From: Corynebacterium testudinoris
GTDB taxonomy: Bacteria; Actinomycetota; Actinomycetes; Mycobacteriales; Mycobacteriaceae
DNA: 64,000 nt
Direction of reading: 5' to 3'
Assembly: GCF_001021045.1 (NCBI RefSeq)
Contig: NZ_CP011545.1
Coordinates: 310,001 to 374,000, forward strand
Shown: piece after piece, positions 34,749 to 43,708 of the stretch
Numbering within the stretch: position 1 is the first letter of the stretch
How the letters are laid out: the number at the start of each line of letters is the position of its first letter
Position numbers and translations under genes: made by a program
Notes under the pieces: model-generated
Database searches by the model: none
What the model saw: the letters and a program-made list of their open reading frames with translations, nothing else
What the model was told of the DNA's origin: nothing

Positions 34749-37376
34749 ATGAACAACCGCTATGACGATGACGTTTCCTCGGCGATCGCCGAGGCACGGA
34801 CCGCTGCCCGCGCAGCCGGGTTCAACGACATCGATGACGAGCGCACCCGCCCCACCGACCCTTCTGAGCGCCCCAAGGTCTCCTACGCCTTCGACCTCAC
34901 CGGATTAGACAACGCCCCTGACATCGCAAACATCGAGGCCGCCCTGGAACAGATCCCCGGGGTGCGGGCCCGCCTGGTGTATCCCAACGCCACCGCCTGG
35001 GTCACTGCCCCCGACACCGTCGATCCGAACGACCTCGTGCGCGTCATCGAGGGTTTTGACATCGGCGCGGTCCTCACCGATGGCTCCCTGCGCCGCCGAA
35101 TCATGCACTCCCACTCGGGGGAGGGGCCGCTGACGCAGCGACCGGAACTTCGTCCCACGCGCCGACGCTCTTCAATGTCGTGGAAGTTCCGCCGCCACCT
35201 GGAGGAGGAAGCCAGGATTCAGGAGCGGGCCCGTCTCGCCGGGTTTTTGAACAATTCCCCCGAAAGCCTGCGGGACCCCGATGCCCGGGGGCGCCAAGAC
35301 ATCCTGTTCACCGCGCGAGACCTGCTCACCCCCACCCGGTTGATCATCACCATCGTGCTCACCGTGCCGGTGCTGGCGCTCACCTATTTTCAGTCGTTGC
35401 AATTCGACGGTTGGCAGTGGCTGACCCTCGGCTTGGCGTTGCCGGTGGTGACGTGGGGGGCGTGGCCCTTCCACCGGGCGATGGTCGGAGGTGTGCGCCG
35501 CGGGCTCACCGCGCTTGATGCGGCCAGCTCTGTCGCGATTATTGCTGCCACCATCTGGTCGTTGATGATGCTCATCTTCACCCCAGCCGGGGATCTTGGC
35601 TGGCAGACAACACCATCGTGGTTTGCGTTCAACCAAAACCGCATTGTCGACGGCGAGTTGTTCCTCGACGTCGCCTGCGGCATGACGGTGCTGCTGCTGG
35701 TGGGCCGACTGCTCACCATGCGCAGCCGCGTCAGCCTGCTGGATGAGCTGGACGCCCGCCGACCCAGCCCCCACGAGCTGGTCGAAGTGGTGCAGAAGAA
35801 GGGCTCCGGCGGCGAACCCGGAGGCGGGTCAAGGGAGAAGATTCCGCTGCAGGAGGTCAATGTCGGCGACGACATCATGATTGAGCAGGGGCAGATCGTT
35901 CCCGTCGACGGCCAGGTAGTGGGCGGGTCGTGCATGGCCTCGCCCGGATTGTTCGGCTCGGGGCCCGAAGATGTTCAGGACGTCAAGGTCAATTCCTACG
36001 TCTACGCCGGCACGAAGAACCTGCAGGGGCGCATCAAAGTTCGGGCCGCCTACACCGGGCACGGCACGCGCCTCACCGCGATCCGTCGCTGGGTGTCCGC
36101 CGCGAACCAGAAGCAGATCCAGTCAACGCTGCTGTCTACTCGCACGGCCGCAATGCTCATCCCCGCGGCGTTTGGTATCGCCATCCTGGACTTCATGTTG
36201 TGGACGCTTATCGCCGGTAACTTCAACGCCGCGTTTGCCACGTCGTTGGCGGTGCTCGCCTCCGTTGCGCCGGTGGCGATCGCGTTGTCGCCGGCGTTGG
36301 CGATCCGCAATGGTATTGAATCCGCGGCTCGTAACGGTGTGCTCATTCGTGATGGCAGCATCGTGCGGGTGATCGAAAACATCGATACGGTGATTTTCAA
36401 TCGCGTGGGCACCCTCGCGGAGACGGCCATGGCAATTGAGACGGTGACGGCCGACCGGGGGGAGAACCCCGAACTGGTGCTGCGGGTGGCGGGTGCCCTC
36501 GCCATGGAGTCGGATCACCCGGTCTCCCGCGCCCTGGTCAAAGCGGCCCGCGAGGCCCGCGACTTTGGTACCGGTGGCGAAGAAGTTCCCCATTGGATCG
36601 ATGTCAGCCACTTCGAGATCGGCCCGGAGGGCGACTTCCGGGGCCTCATCGAGCTGCCGGTCACCGACGACAACGGGCACGTGAGCATGCAGCAGATGGA
36701 GGCCCGGTTGTGGCGCCCGCTCAACATGTCTCAGCTCCACGGCCGGTTGGCGGCGGCAGCCATTTCGGGCGGTACGCCACTGGTCGTGCGCTGGAAGGGC
36801 CGCGATCGGGGAGTGATCACCCTGCGCGATACGGTCAAGGATGATGCGGAGATTGCGATCCAGGAGCTCAGTGACATGGGCGTGGAAACGATGATGCTTT
36901 CCCGCGACACCTATCCCGTTGCGCGTCGGATCGCCGACCGCATCGGCATCGATCACGTTCTTGCGGGCATCGCCCCCGGCAAGAAGGCCCAGGCGGTGCG
37001 CTCGGTGCATACTCGCGGGGCGACTGTCGGCATGGTCGGTGATGTGTCGGTGCTCAGTTCCCTGCGGGTAGCCGATGTGGGCATCCTCATGGGCACTGAC
37101 TCGCAGGTTGATCGGATCGCCCATTCGGAGCACCCGGACGTTGATGCCATCGTGTTGCGCCCGGACGTCACGGGAGTCCCACAGCTCATCGTCCACTGTC
37201 GCCGCATCTGCCGGATCATTGACCGCAATATCGTCTTCGCCTGGACGTATAACGGCTTGGCAGTGCTGGCGTCGATCGCGGGCGTGCTGCATCCGATGGC
37301 GGCGACGGTGCTCATGCTTGGTTCCTCGCTCATCATCGAGGCCCGCTCCAACCGGGCGCGAGTCTTCCGCCGCTAG
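34749..37376 (+). CDS. Degenerate P1B-type ATPase homologue (probable pseudoenzyme)
   Basis: 875 residues with the plan of a heavy-metal P-type ATPase: an HMA-like N-terminal fold (VSYAFDLTGLDN to DIGAVLTD) without CxxC, eight hydrophobic segments, actuator, P and N domains. The key residues are gone. DKTGT reads NRVGT (Asn551 in place of the phosphorylated Asp), the CPC of helix 6 reads SPA (514-516), the actuator TGES is absent (GSCMASPGLFGSGP), and GDGxND reads GDVSVLS (Asp765). The N-domain HP motif is kept (SDHPVSRAL). The frame is intact and well conserved in composition, so it is not decaying DNA. TAGTCT 7 bases before ATG 34749 suggests a leaderless transcript. It cannot pump by the normal mechanism; a regulatory or binding role in heme or metal handling is an inference. 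Confidence 0.88.
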   Translation: MNNRYDDDVSSAIAEARTAARAAGFNDIDDERTRPTDPSERPKVSYAFDLTGLDNAPDIANIEAALEQIPGVRARLVYPNATAWVTAPDTVDPNDLVRVIEGFDIGAVLTDGSLRRRIMHSHSGEGPLTQRPELRPTRRRSSMSWKFRRHLEEEARIQERARLAGFLNNSPESLRDPDARGRQDILFTARDLLTPTRLIITIVLTVPVLALTYFQSLQFDGWQWLTLGLALPVVTWGAWPFHRAMVGGVRRGLTALDAASSVAIIAATIWSLMMLIFTPAGDLGWQTTPSWFAFNQNRIVDGELFLDVACGMTVLLLVGRLLTMRSRVSLLDELDARRPSPHELVEVVQKKGSGGEPGGGSREKIPLQEVNVGDDIMIEQGQIVPVDGQVVGGSCMASPGLFGSGPEDVQDVKVNSYVYAGTKNLQGRIKVRAAYTGHGTRLTAIRRWVSAANQKQIQSTLLSTRTAAMLIPAAFGIAILDFMLWTLIAGNFNAAFATSLAVLASVAPVAIALSPALAIRNGIESAARNGVLIRDGSIVRVIENIDTVIFNRVGTLAETAMAIETVTADRGENPELVLRVAGALAMESDHPVSRALVKAAREARDFGTGGEEVPHWIDVSHFEIGPEGDFRGLIELPVTDDNGHVSMQQMEARLWRPLNMSQLHGRLAAAAISGGTPLVVRWKGRDRGVITLRDTVKDDAEIAIQELSDMGVETMMLSRDTYPVARRIADRIGIDHVLAGIAPGKKAQAVRSVHTRGATVGMVGDVSVLSSLRVADVGILMGTDSQVDRIAHSEHPDVDAIVLRPDVTGVPQLIVHCRRICRIIDRNIVFAWTYNGLAVLASIAGVLHPMAATVLMLGSSLIIEARSNRARVFRR

Positions 37377-37430
37377 GTCGTGCCCGCTTCCGTTTAGGCC
37401 CCATCCAACTTATGGACCACAATGGACGGT

Positions 37431-38495
37431 ATGACTCGCCGCACCCTCAACGACGCCCCGCTTCTCGACGCCGCTGTCCCCGGCCGCACCCCCTCCCGCA
37501 CGCCCGTCTGGTTCATGCGCCAGGCCGGCCGCTCCCTGCCGGAGTACCGGCAGGTGAGGGAAGGGATCGACATGCTCGATTCCTGTTTCATGCCGGAACT
37601 GTTGGCGGAGATCACCATGCAGCCGGTGCGCCGCCACGATGTTGACGCCGCGATCTTGTTCTCCGACATCGTCGTGCCGCTGAAAGCGGCCGGCGTCGGA
37701 GTGGAGATTGTGGCCGGGCGCGGACCGGTGATGGATGAAGCCATCCGGAGTCGGGCGGACGTCGATAAGCTGGCAATCCTGGAGTCGGACGTGCCGGAAG
37801 TGACCGCTGGCATTGAGATCATCCTTGATGAGTTGACTGATTCGCAGGCGCTCATCGGATTCGTGGGCGCGCCGTTTACGCTGGCCAGCTACCTGGTGGA
37901 GGGTGGGCCGAGCAAGAACCACGAGAAGACGAAAGCCATGATGCACGGCGAGCCCGAGACGTGGCACGCCCTCATGCAGCGGCTGACGCCGACGATTATT
38001 CGCTTCCTGCAGCTGCAGATCGACGCCGGTATTGACGCCATGCAGCTGTTCGATTCCTGGGCGGGGTTCCTCACCGAGCGCGATTACCGCGAGTTTGTGC
38101 TGCCCTATTCGACGGAGATTCTTGGCGCTATCGAGGACGCCGGCATTCCCCGCATCCACTTCGGGGTGGGCACCGGCGAGCTGCTCGGCGCGATGAGCGA
38201 GGCCGGTTCCGAGGTCATGGGCGTGGATTGGCGCGTCCCGCTAGACACCGCTGCCGCGCGGATCAACGCCGTGAGCGGGCCGAAGGTGCTGCAGGGCAAC
38301 CTCGATCCGGCGATGCTCTTTGCCGGGCGTAGCGTGGTGGAGCAGGAGGTCGCGCGCATCACGTCCGAAGCCGCCGCCGCCATTGCTGCCGGTCATGCCA
38401 CCGGCCACATTTTCAATCTCGGCCACGGCGTCCTGCCCAACACCCCGGCGGAGGCCATCACCGAGGCCGTCGCCATCGTTCACGGAGAAAACTAG
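37431..38495 (+). CDS. hemE: Uroporphyrinogen decarboxylase
   Basis: A 354-residue enzyme that converts uroporphyrinogen III to coproporphyrinogen III. Signature PVWFMRQAGRSLPEYR and the second signature GFVGAPFTLASYLVEGG are present, with catalytic Asp in ILFSDIVVPL. The in-frame ATG at 37422 is part of a CACAATGG -10 candidate (CACAAT 37418-37423). The ATG at 37431 lies 7 bases after it and is taken as a leaderless start. The stop TAG shares its G with the GTG of hemY. Confidence 0.95.
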   Translation: MTRRTLNDAPLLDAAVPGRTPSRTPVWFMRQAGRSLPEYRQVREGIDMLDSCFMPELLAEITMQPVRRHDVDAAILFSDIVVPLKAAGVGVEIVAGRGPVMDEAIRSRADVDKLAILESDVPEVTAGIEIILDELTDSQALIGFVGAPFTLASYLVEGGPSKNHEKTKAMMHGEPETWHALMQRLTPTIIRFLQLQIDAGIDAMQLFDSWAGFLTERDYREFVLPYSTEILGAIEDAGIPRIHFGVGTGELLGAMSEAGSEVMGVDWRVPLDTAAARINAVSGPKVLQGNLDPAMLFAGRSVVEQEVARITSEAAAAIAAGHATGHIFNLGHGVLPNTPAEAITEAVAIVHGEN

Positions 38496-39880
38496 TGCGC
38501 TACGCCATCATCGGAGCCGGCTTGGCCGGCCTCGTCACTGCTACTGAGATCCGCCGCGCGGACGCTGACGCCACGATCGACGTCTTCGAAGCCGACGACC
38601 GCATTGGCGGCAAGCTGTTCACCGTGCCCTTCGCCTCCGGGCCGACGGACATGGGCGCGGAGGCCTACCTCGCTTTCCGGGCGGACGCGACCGCCTACTT
38701 TGAGGAGCTGGGGCTGGGCGAGCTGCTGCGCTATCCCTCGGGGTTGCGCTCGCTGGTGTACTCCGGCGGCCAGACGCACCCCCTGCCCGCCGTGGGCGTC
38801 ATGGGTATTCCGTCGAGCTCGGAGCCGGTCGCGCACCTCGTGTCCGCCGAGTCCGCCGCGCGTATCGACGCCGAGGGGGACCAGGACACCATCGCCTGGC
38901 CCGTCGGTGGGGACCTCAACCTCGGCGCCTTGGTGCGCGAACGCTACGGGGATGAGGTCGTTGACCGCGTCGTGTCCTCCCTCCTCGGTGGCGTGTACTC
39001 CTGCCTGGCCGATGACCTCGGCGTGCGCGCGACGGTGCCGCAGCTGGCGGCGGCCTTTGATGCGCTGGCCACGGCGGGGGAGAAGGTCACCTTGTCCGGG
39101 GCGGTGGCGCGGGTGGAGTCGCAGCGACCGGCTCCCAGCGGCGATCCGAAGCCGGTGTTCGCCTCCTTCGACGGCGGGTACGCCGTGGTCTACGAGGCCC
39201 TCGCGGAGGCATCCGGCGCCGACATTCACCTCGATGCTTTCGTCTCCGGCGTGACCCGCGGGGTCGGCGGCTTCACCATCACCGGGGCGGGCGAGGGAAC
39301 CTACGACCGCGTTGTCTTTGCCACCCCGGCCCCGACGACCGCGATGCTCCTGCGTTCGTTATCCCCAGAGGCCTCGGTTGCGTTGAAGTCCATCAAGCTG
39401 GCTTCGTCCGTCGTCGTGGGCATGAAGTTCGATTCTTCCGCAGGACTGCCGGATAACTCCGGCGTGCTCGTCGCGGCCGATGAGCCGGATGTGCGGGCGA
39501 AGGCCTTCACGTTGTCGTCGAAAAAGTGGCCCCACCTCGGGGAGCGTGGCGGAGCCCTCGTGCGCGCCAGCTTCGGTCGCTTCGGCGAGGACGAGATCGT
39601 GCGCGCCGACGAAGATGACCTGGTTGATTGGGCCCTCGATGACTTGCAGACGGTCACTGGGTTCGACGGCCGGGAGGCCGGGCTGGCGGAAATCTACGTC
39701 CAGCGCTGGTTCGGCGGGCTACCCCGCTACGACGAGACCCACCTGGCCACCGTGGAGGCGGTGCGCTCCGAGCTCGCCTCAGTGCCGGGGGTTGAGGTCA
39801 CCGGGGCCTGGGCCGGGGGAGTGGGAGTTCCGGCCGTTATTGCGGACGCCCGCGCTGCCGTCGCCCGTTTGCTAGGCTGA
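38495..39880 (+). CDS. hemY: Coproporphyrinogen III oxidase, HemY/CgoX family
   Basis: A 461-residue FAD enzyme: dinucleotide motif IIGAGLAGLVTATEIRR at residues 5-21, FEADDRIGGK, and C-terminal FAD motif VTGAWAGGVGVPAVIADA. In Gram-positive bacteria this protein makes coproporphyrin III within the coproporphyrin-dependent heme route. Older names call it protoporphyrinogen oxidase. The GTG start overlaps the hemE stop by one base. The downstream enzymes of that route (HemH, ChdC) are not in this window. Confidence 0.93.
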   Translation: MRYAIIGAGLAGLVTATEIRRADADATIDVFEADDRIGGKLFTVPFASGPTDMGAEAYLAFRADATAYFEELGLGELLRYPSGLRSLVYSGGQTHPLPAVGVMGIPSSSEPVAHLVSAESAARIDAEGDQDTIAWPVGGDLNLGALVRERYGDEVVDRVVSSLLGGVYSCLADDLGVRATVPQLAAAFDALATAGEKVTLSGAVARVESQRPAPSGDPKPVFASFDGGYAVVYEALAEASGADIHLDAFVSGVTRGVGGFTITGAGEGTYDRVVFATPAPTTAMLLRSLSPEASVALKSIKLASSVVVGMKFDSSAGLPDNSGVLVAADEPDVRAKAFTLSSKKWPHLGERGGALVRASFGRFGEDEIVRADEDDLVDWALDDLQTVTGFDGREAGLAEIYVQRWFGGLPRYDETHLATVEAVRSELASVPGVEVTGAWAGGVGVPAVIADARAAVARLLG

Positions 39881-39913
39881 TCTGATACCACAGCCTCGCC
39901 ACCATGGTGGGGC

Positions 39914-39953
39914 CCGGACGAGGGAGCCGTACCCGGAGTCGCGACAAGACGGC
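39914..39953 (+). ncRNA. Guanidine-III (ykkC-III) riboswitch
   Basis: The three conserved blocks CCGGACGAGG (39914-39923), GCCGTACCCGG (39926-39936) and GACAAGACGGC (39943-39953) occur in the right order and spacing. They form the two helices (CCGG with CCGG, GCCGT with ACGGC) of the compact pseudoknot known from the Thermobifida fusca guanidine-III aptamer. It ends 15 bases before the start of an SMR transporter, so it probably frees the ribosome site when guanidinium binds. Confidence 0.9.
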
Positions 39954-39968
39954 CAGAAAGATGTTGTC

Positions 39969-40289
39969 GTGACTATGTCCTGGATCATTCTGCTCGTCTC
40001 CGGTGCCTTCGAGGCTGTCTGGGCCATCGCCCTGGACAGGTCGGCTGGTTTCAGTCGCCTTGGGCCGTCCCTCGTGTTCGTTGTTGCCCTGGTGATTTCC
40101 ATGGGCGGGCTCGCGTGGGCCCTCAAGACCCTCCCCCTGGGCACCGCGTACGCGGTGTGGGTCGGCGTCGGCGCCACACTCGCGGTCGTTTACTCCTTTG
40201 CCACTGGCCAGGAGGCTGTCAGCGTGCTCAAGGTGCTCTTCCTGCTCATGGTCGTAGGCGGCATCATCGGCCTCAAGGTGGTGGGGTAG
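39969..40289 (+). CDS. SMR-family guanidinium exporter (SugE/Gdx type)
   Basis: A 106-residue protein with four membrane helices. The essential Glu is in SGAFEAVWAIALD (Glu15 here, Glu13 if the ATG at 39975 is used, which matches family numbering), and LPLGTAYAVWVGVGA is the SugE-type signature. These proteins exchange guanidinium for protons as antiparallel dimers. The guanidine-III riboswitch directly upstream strongly supports this substrate. GTG 39969 is chosen by distance from AGAAAG. It sits among heme genes without evident relation to them. Confidence 0.92.
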   Translation: MTMSWIILLVSGAFEAVWAIALDRSAGFSRLGPSLVFVVALVISMGGLAWALKTLPLGTAYAVWVGVGATLAVVYSFATGQEAVSVLKVLFLLMVVGGIIGLKVVG

Positions 40290-40336
40290 CCCCCACCATA
40301 TGGATTACCCCGCCTTACCCCCTACAATGAGTACCC

Positions 40337-41653
40337 ATGACTACCGCCGATGTGACCTCAGCCCACACCACCGCGTCTGCCCAGTCTTTTGAGCGCGCCC
40401 GCGCCCTCATCCCCGGCGGCGTGAACTCCCCGGTGCGGGCCTTCGGTTCCGTCGGCGGCCAAACCCGGTTCATTGAGTCCGCCTCGGGGTCCCGCCTACG
40501 GGATGTTGACGGCAACGAGTACGTGGATCTGGTGTGCTCGTGGGGCCCGATGATCCACGGCAACGCCCACCCGGAGGTGGTGGAAGCCGTGCAGCAGGCC
40601 GTGACCAAGGGGCTGTCCTTCGGCGCGCCCACCAACGCTGAAACCGAATTGGCGCAGATGATCGTCGATCGCACCAGCGTCGAGGAGGTGCGGTTGGTCA
40701 ACTCCGGCACCGAGGCCACCATGTCGGCCGTGCGCCTGGCGCGCGGCTTTACCGGCCGGGCCAAGATCATCAAGTTTGATGGCTGCTATCACGGGCACGT
40801 TGATGCGCTCCTCGCTTCCGCGGGCTCCGGGGTCGCGACCTTCGCGCTGCCCGACTCCCCGGGCGTCACCGGGGCATCGGCGGCGGACACCATCGTTGTG
40901 CCTTACAACGACCTCGCGGCCGTGCAACGCGCCTTCGATGACCACCCGGGTGAGATCGCCTGCATCATCACGGAAGCCTCCGCCGGCAACATGGGGACGG
41001 TCGCCCCGCAGGACGGCTTCAATGCCGCGCTCAAGGAGTTGGCCCATGCCAACGGCGCCCTGCTCATCCTCGATGAGGTGATGACCGGCTTCCGTACCTC
41101 GTACTCTGGTTGGTTCGGCGTCGATGGTGTGGCCGGTGACCTCACCACCTTTGGCAAAGTCGTCTCCGGTGGCCTACCCGCCGCAGCGTTTGGTGGCCGG
41201 CGCGACATCATGGAGCACCTCGCTCCCAACGGCCCCGTCTACCAGGCCGGCACCCTCTCCGGGAACCCGGTGGCGATGGCCGCCGGAATGGCTTCGCTAC
41301 GCCTGGCCAGCGAGGACATCTACCCGGTGCTCAACGCCAACGCTGACCGCCTGGCGGGGCTCATCTCCAGCGCGTTGGACAAGGAGGGCGTGGCCCACCA
41401 CATCCAGCGCGCCGCCACGATGTTCTCCATCCGTTTCGCCGAAGGGCCGGGGCATAACTTCGATGAGATGAAGGCAGCGGACACGTTCCGCTTCCCGCCC
41501 TTCTTCCACGCGCTGCTGGACCACGGGGTCTACGCCCCGCCGAGCGTGTTTGAAACCTGGTTTGTGTCCACCGCCCTGACCGACGATGATTTCAAGAGGA
41601 TTGAGAGCGCCCTCGTCCCCGCCTCGCAGGCCGCCGCCGCAGCAACTGCCTAA
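40337..41653 (+). CDS. hemL: Glutamate-1-semialdehyde 2,1-aminomutase
   Basis: A 438-residue PLP enzyme that makes 5-aminolevulinate, the product feeding HemB. PLP Lys274 is in [46 protein letters not shown] and [12 protein letters not shown] are present. TACAAT (40323-40328) lies 8 bases before ATG 40337, so the transcript is nearly leaderless and separate from the riboswitch gene. hemA and hemL act in sequence though 11 kb apart. Confidence 0.97.
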   Translation: MTTADVTSAHTTASAQSFERARALIPGGVNSPVRAFGSVGGQTRFIESASGSRLRDVDGNEYVDLVCSWGPMIHGNAHPEVVEAVQQAVTKGLSFGAPTNAETELAQMIVDRTSVEEVRLVNSGTEATMSAVRLARGFTGRAKIIKFDGCYHGHVDALLASAGSGVATFALPDSPGVTGASAADTIVVPYNDLAAVQRAFDDHPGEIACIITEASAGNMGTVAPQDGFNAALKELAHANGALLILDEVMTGFRTSYSGWFGVDGVAGDLTTFGKVVSGGLPAAAFGGRRDIMEHLAPNGPVYQAGTLSGNPVAMAAGMASLRLASEDIYPVLNANADRLAGLISSALDKEGVAHHIQRAATMFSIRFAEGPGHNFDEMKAADTFRFPPFFHALLDHGVYAPPSVFETWFVSTALTDDDFKRIESALVPASQAAAAATA

Positions 41654-41664
41654 GGAACCCCTCC

Positions 41665-42267
41665 ATGAGCACCACGATCGTCCACCTTGTCCGTCACGGC
41701 GAGGTCCATAATCCCGAGAAGATCCTGTACGGAACGATCCCCGGCTATCACCTGTCCTCGCGGGGGCGTTCCCAGGCTGCCCGCACGGCCCGTTCCTTTG
41801 AGGGCCACGACGTCACCTACCTGGGTGCTTCGCCCCTGCAGCGGGCGCAGGAGACCTCCGAGCCCTTCGCTGAGATCACCGGGCTCGAGGTAGACACGGT
41901 CGAGGACATCGTCGAGGCGGGCAACCGCTTCGAGGGCCTGCGCACCAAAGGCTGGCGTTCCCAGTTGTGGAACCCGGTGCGGTGGCCGCTCATGCTCAAC
42001 CCCATTGAACCGAGTTGGGGGGAGGCTTACGTCGACATCGCTGATCGCATGATGAAGGCCGTCGAGCGGGCGCGGGCCCAGGCCGAGGGGCACGAGGCCA
42101 TCCTCATCAGCCACCAGCTGCCCATCGTCATGGTTCAACGCAGTGCGCGTGACCTGCCGTTGGCGCACGCCGGGCGGGAATGCGACCTCGCCTCCGTCAC
42201 CTCCTTGGTGTTCGATGGTGACCAGCTCACTGACATTTTCTACTCCACACCCGCGAAGGAAATCTGA
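41665..42267 (+). CDS. Histidine phosphatase (phosphoglycerate mutase-like)
   Basis: A 200-residue cytosolic protein of the histidine phosphatase superfamily: HLVRHGEVHNPEKI with phospho-His12, SPLQRAQETSEP, and the second His in ILISHQLPIVMVQRS. The acid loop VEAGNRFEGL takes the place of the mutase signature, so this is a phosphatase and not a glycolytic mutase. It lies between hemL and the cytochrome c genes, as in mycobacteria (Rv0525). AAGGA precedes the ATG. The substrate is unknown. Confidence 0.88.
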   Translation: MSTTIVHLVRHGEVHNPEKILYGTIPGYHLSSRGRSQAARTARSFEGHDVTYLGASPLQRAQETSEPFAEITGLEVDTVEDIVEAGNRFEGLRTKGWRSQLWNPVRWPLMLNPIEPSWGEAYVDIADRMMKAVERARAQAEGHEAILISHQLPIVMVQRSARDLPLAHAGRECDLASVTSLVFDGDQLTDIFYSTPAKEI

Positions 42268-42272
42268 CGAGG

Positions 42273-42866
42273 ATGCGCCTGAAAACCGTGTCCGTGGTGA
42301 TCGCCGCGGCTTTGACCCTGAGCGCCTGCACCGCTGATAGTGACGCTGCGAAGAATGCCGTCGCCGTCGGGGGGACCTTCCAATTCCACTCCCCGGGCGG
42401 CCAGGTAGAGATCTTCTACCCGGAGTCCGAGCGCGCCCCGCTGCCCACCTTCACTGGTGCCTCCCTGACGGAGGAGGGCCAAGAGATCAGCCTCGACGAT
42501 TACGCCGGGGAAGTCGTGGTCCTCAACGCGTGGGGGCAGTGGTGCGCACCGTGCCGTTCCGAGGCCGATGATTTGCAGATCGCCCACGAGGAGCTGCAGA
42601 AGGTGGGCGGCACCGTCCTGGGCATCAACGTGCGCGATTACAACCAGACGATCGCGCAGGACTTCCTCACCGACAACGGCCTGACCTACCCGTCGATCTA
42701 TGACCCGCCGTTTAGGACCGCCGCTGTCCTCGGTGGCGTACCGGCCTCAGTCATCCCGACGACGATTGTGTTGGATAAGCAGCATCGCCCGGCGGCCGTC
42801 TTCCTCCGGGAGGTCACCTCCAGCGACATTCTCGATGTCGCGCTACCCCTGGCCCAGGAGGCCTAA
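42273..42866 (+). CDS. TlpA/ResA-like thiol-disulfide lipoprotein
   Basis: A 197-residue extracytoplasmic thioredoxin. The signal peptide ends in the lipobox LSAC (Cys19). The redox motif is [14 protein letters not shown] (Cys91, Cys94), with cis-Pro in [14 protein letters not shown]. Such proteins keep apocytochrome c thiols reduced for heme attachment, using electrons from CcdA. It is 5 bases after the phosphatase gene and overlaps ccdA (TAATG), forming an operon tlpA-ccdA-resB. Confidence 0.93.
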   Translation: MRLKTVSVVIAAALTLSACTADSDAAKNAVAVGGTFQFHSPGGQVEIFYPESERAPLPTFTGASLTEEGQEISLDDYAGEVVVLNAWGQWCAPCRSEADDLQIAHEELQKVGGTVLGINVRDYNQTIAQDFLTDNGLTYPSIYDPPFRTAAVLGGVPASVIPTTIVLDKQHRPAAVFLREVTSSDILDVALPLAQEA

Positions 42867-43678
42867 TGGTGGAGGTTGTACTGGCCCAGGGAGTGGGACA
42901 ACAATTTGCCGACGCCGCCGCCTCCGGCCCACTGTTGTTGGGCATCCTCGCCGCCGCAGCGGCGGGATTGGTGTCGTTCGCCTCCCCCTGCGTCGTCCCC
43001 CTCGTGCCGGGGTACATGTCGTACCTGGCGGGCATCGTCGGCGGTGAGATGACCATGGACAGCAAGCATGGGCCGGTCGTCGCTAAGAAAAGGCAATGGG
43101 CGGTGGCCAGTGCCGCATTGTTGTTCATCCTCGGCTTCACCGTGGTGTTCGTCCTGGCCACGGTCACGGTGTTCGGGGCGATCAGCGCGCTGACGCTCAA
43201 CGCCGAGACCCTCATGCGGGTCGGCGGAGTCATCACCATCCTCATGGGGATCGTGTTCATGGGAATGGTGCCCATGCTCCAGCGCGATACCCGCATGGCC
43301 CCGAAACGCTGGACCACCTGGCTCGGGGCCCCACTCCTCGGCGGAGTCTTCGCCCTCGGCTGGACCCCGTGCCTCGGGCCGACGCTGGCCGCCATCATCT
43401 CGGTATCCGCCGGTACGCAAGGCATGACCGCGGCCCGAGGAGTCATCCTCATCGTCGGCTACTGCCTCGGATTGGGATTGCCCTTCCTGCTCGTGGCGCT
43501 GGGCTCAGCCCGAGCGATGCGCACCGTCGGATGGATGAGCAAGCACTCCCGCGCCATCCAGATCACCGGCGGAGTGCTCATGATCCTCGTCGGCCTGGCC
43601 CTGGTCACCGGCGCCTGGGCGGAGTTCATCAACTGGGTGCGACAGTGGACCGTGGAGTACGGTGCAACCTTGATCTAG
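42866..43678 (+). CDS. ccdA: Cytochrome c biogenesis protein CcdA
   Basis: A 270-residue membrane protein with six helices. The two conserved membrane Cys lie in [18 protein letters not shown] and [14 protein letters not shown]. It carries electrons from cytosolic thioredoxin to the outside TlpA/ResA protein. The ATG shares its A with the stop of the TlpA gene. Family motifs and length are normal. Confidence 0.95.
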   Translation: MVEVVLAQGVGQQFADAAASGPLLLGILAAAAAGLVSFASPCVVPLVPGYMSYLAGIVGGEMTMDSKHGPVVAKKRQWAVASAALLFILGFTVVFVLATVTVFGAISALTLNAETLMRVGGVITILMGIVFMGMVPMLQRDTRMAPKRWTTWLGAPLLGGVFALGWTPCLGPTLAAIISVSAGTQGMTAARGVILIVGYCLGLGLPFLLVALGSARAMRTVGWMSKHSRAIQITGGVLMILVGLALVTGAWAEFINWVRQWTVEYGATLI

Positions 43679-43708
43679 CCGGATGGCGGATCAACAATCA
43701 ATCTAGGA

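Noticed and set aside
34749..37376. Functional copper or zinc exporter
   Set aside because: The phosphorylated Asp, CPC and hinge motifs are replaced, so the standard transport cycle is impossible.
41665..42267. A second glycolytic phosphoglycerate mutase
   Set aside because: It lacks the mutase signature found in gpmA at 13506 and has the loop of histidine phosphatases.
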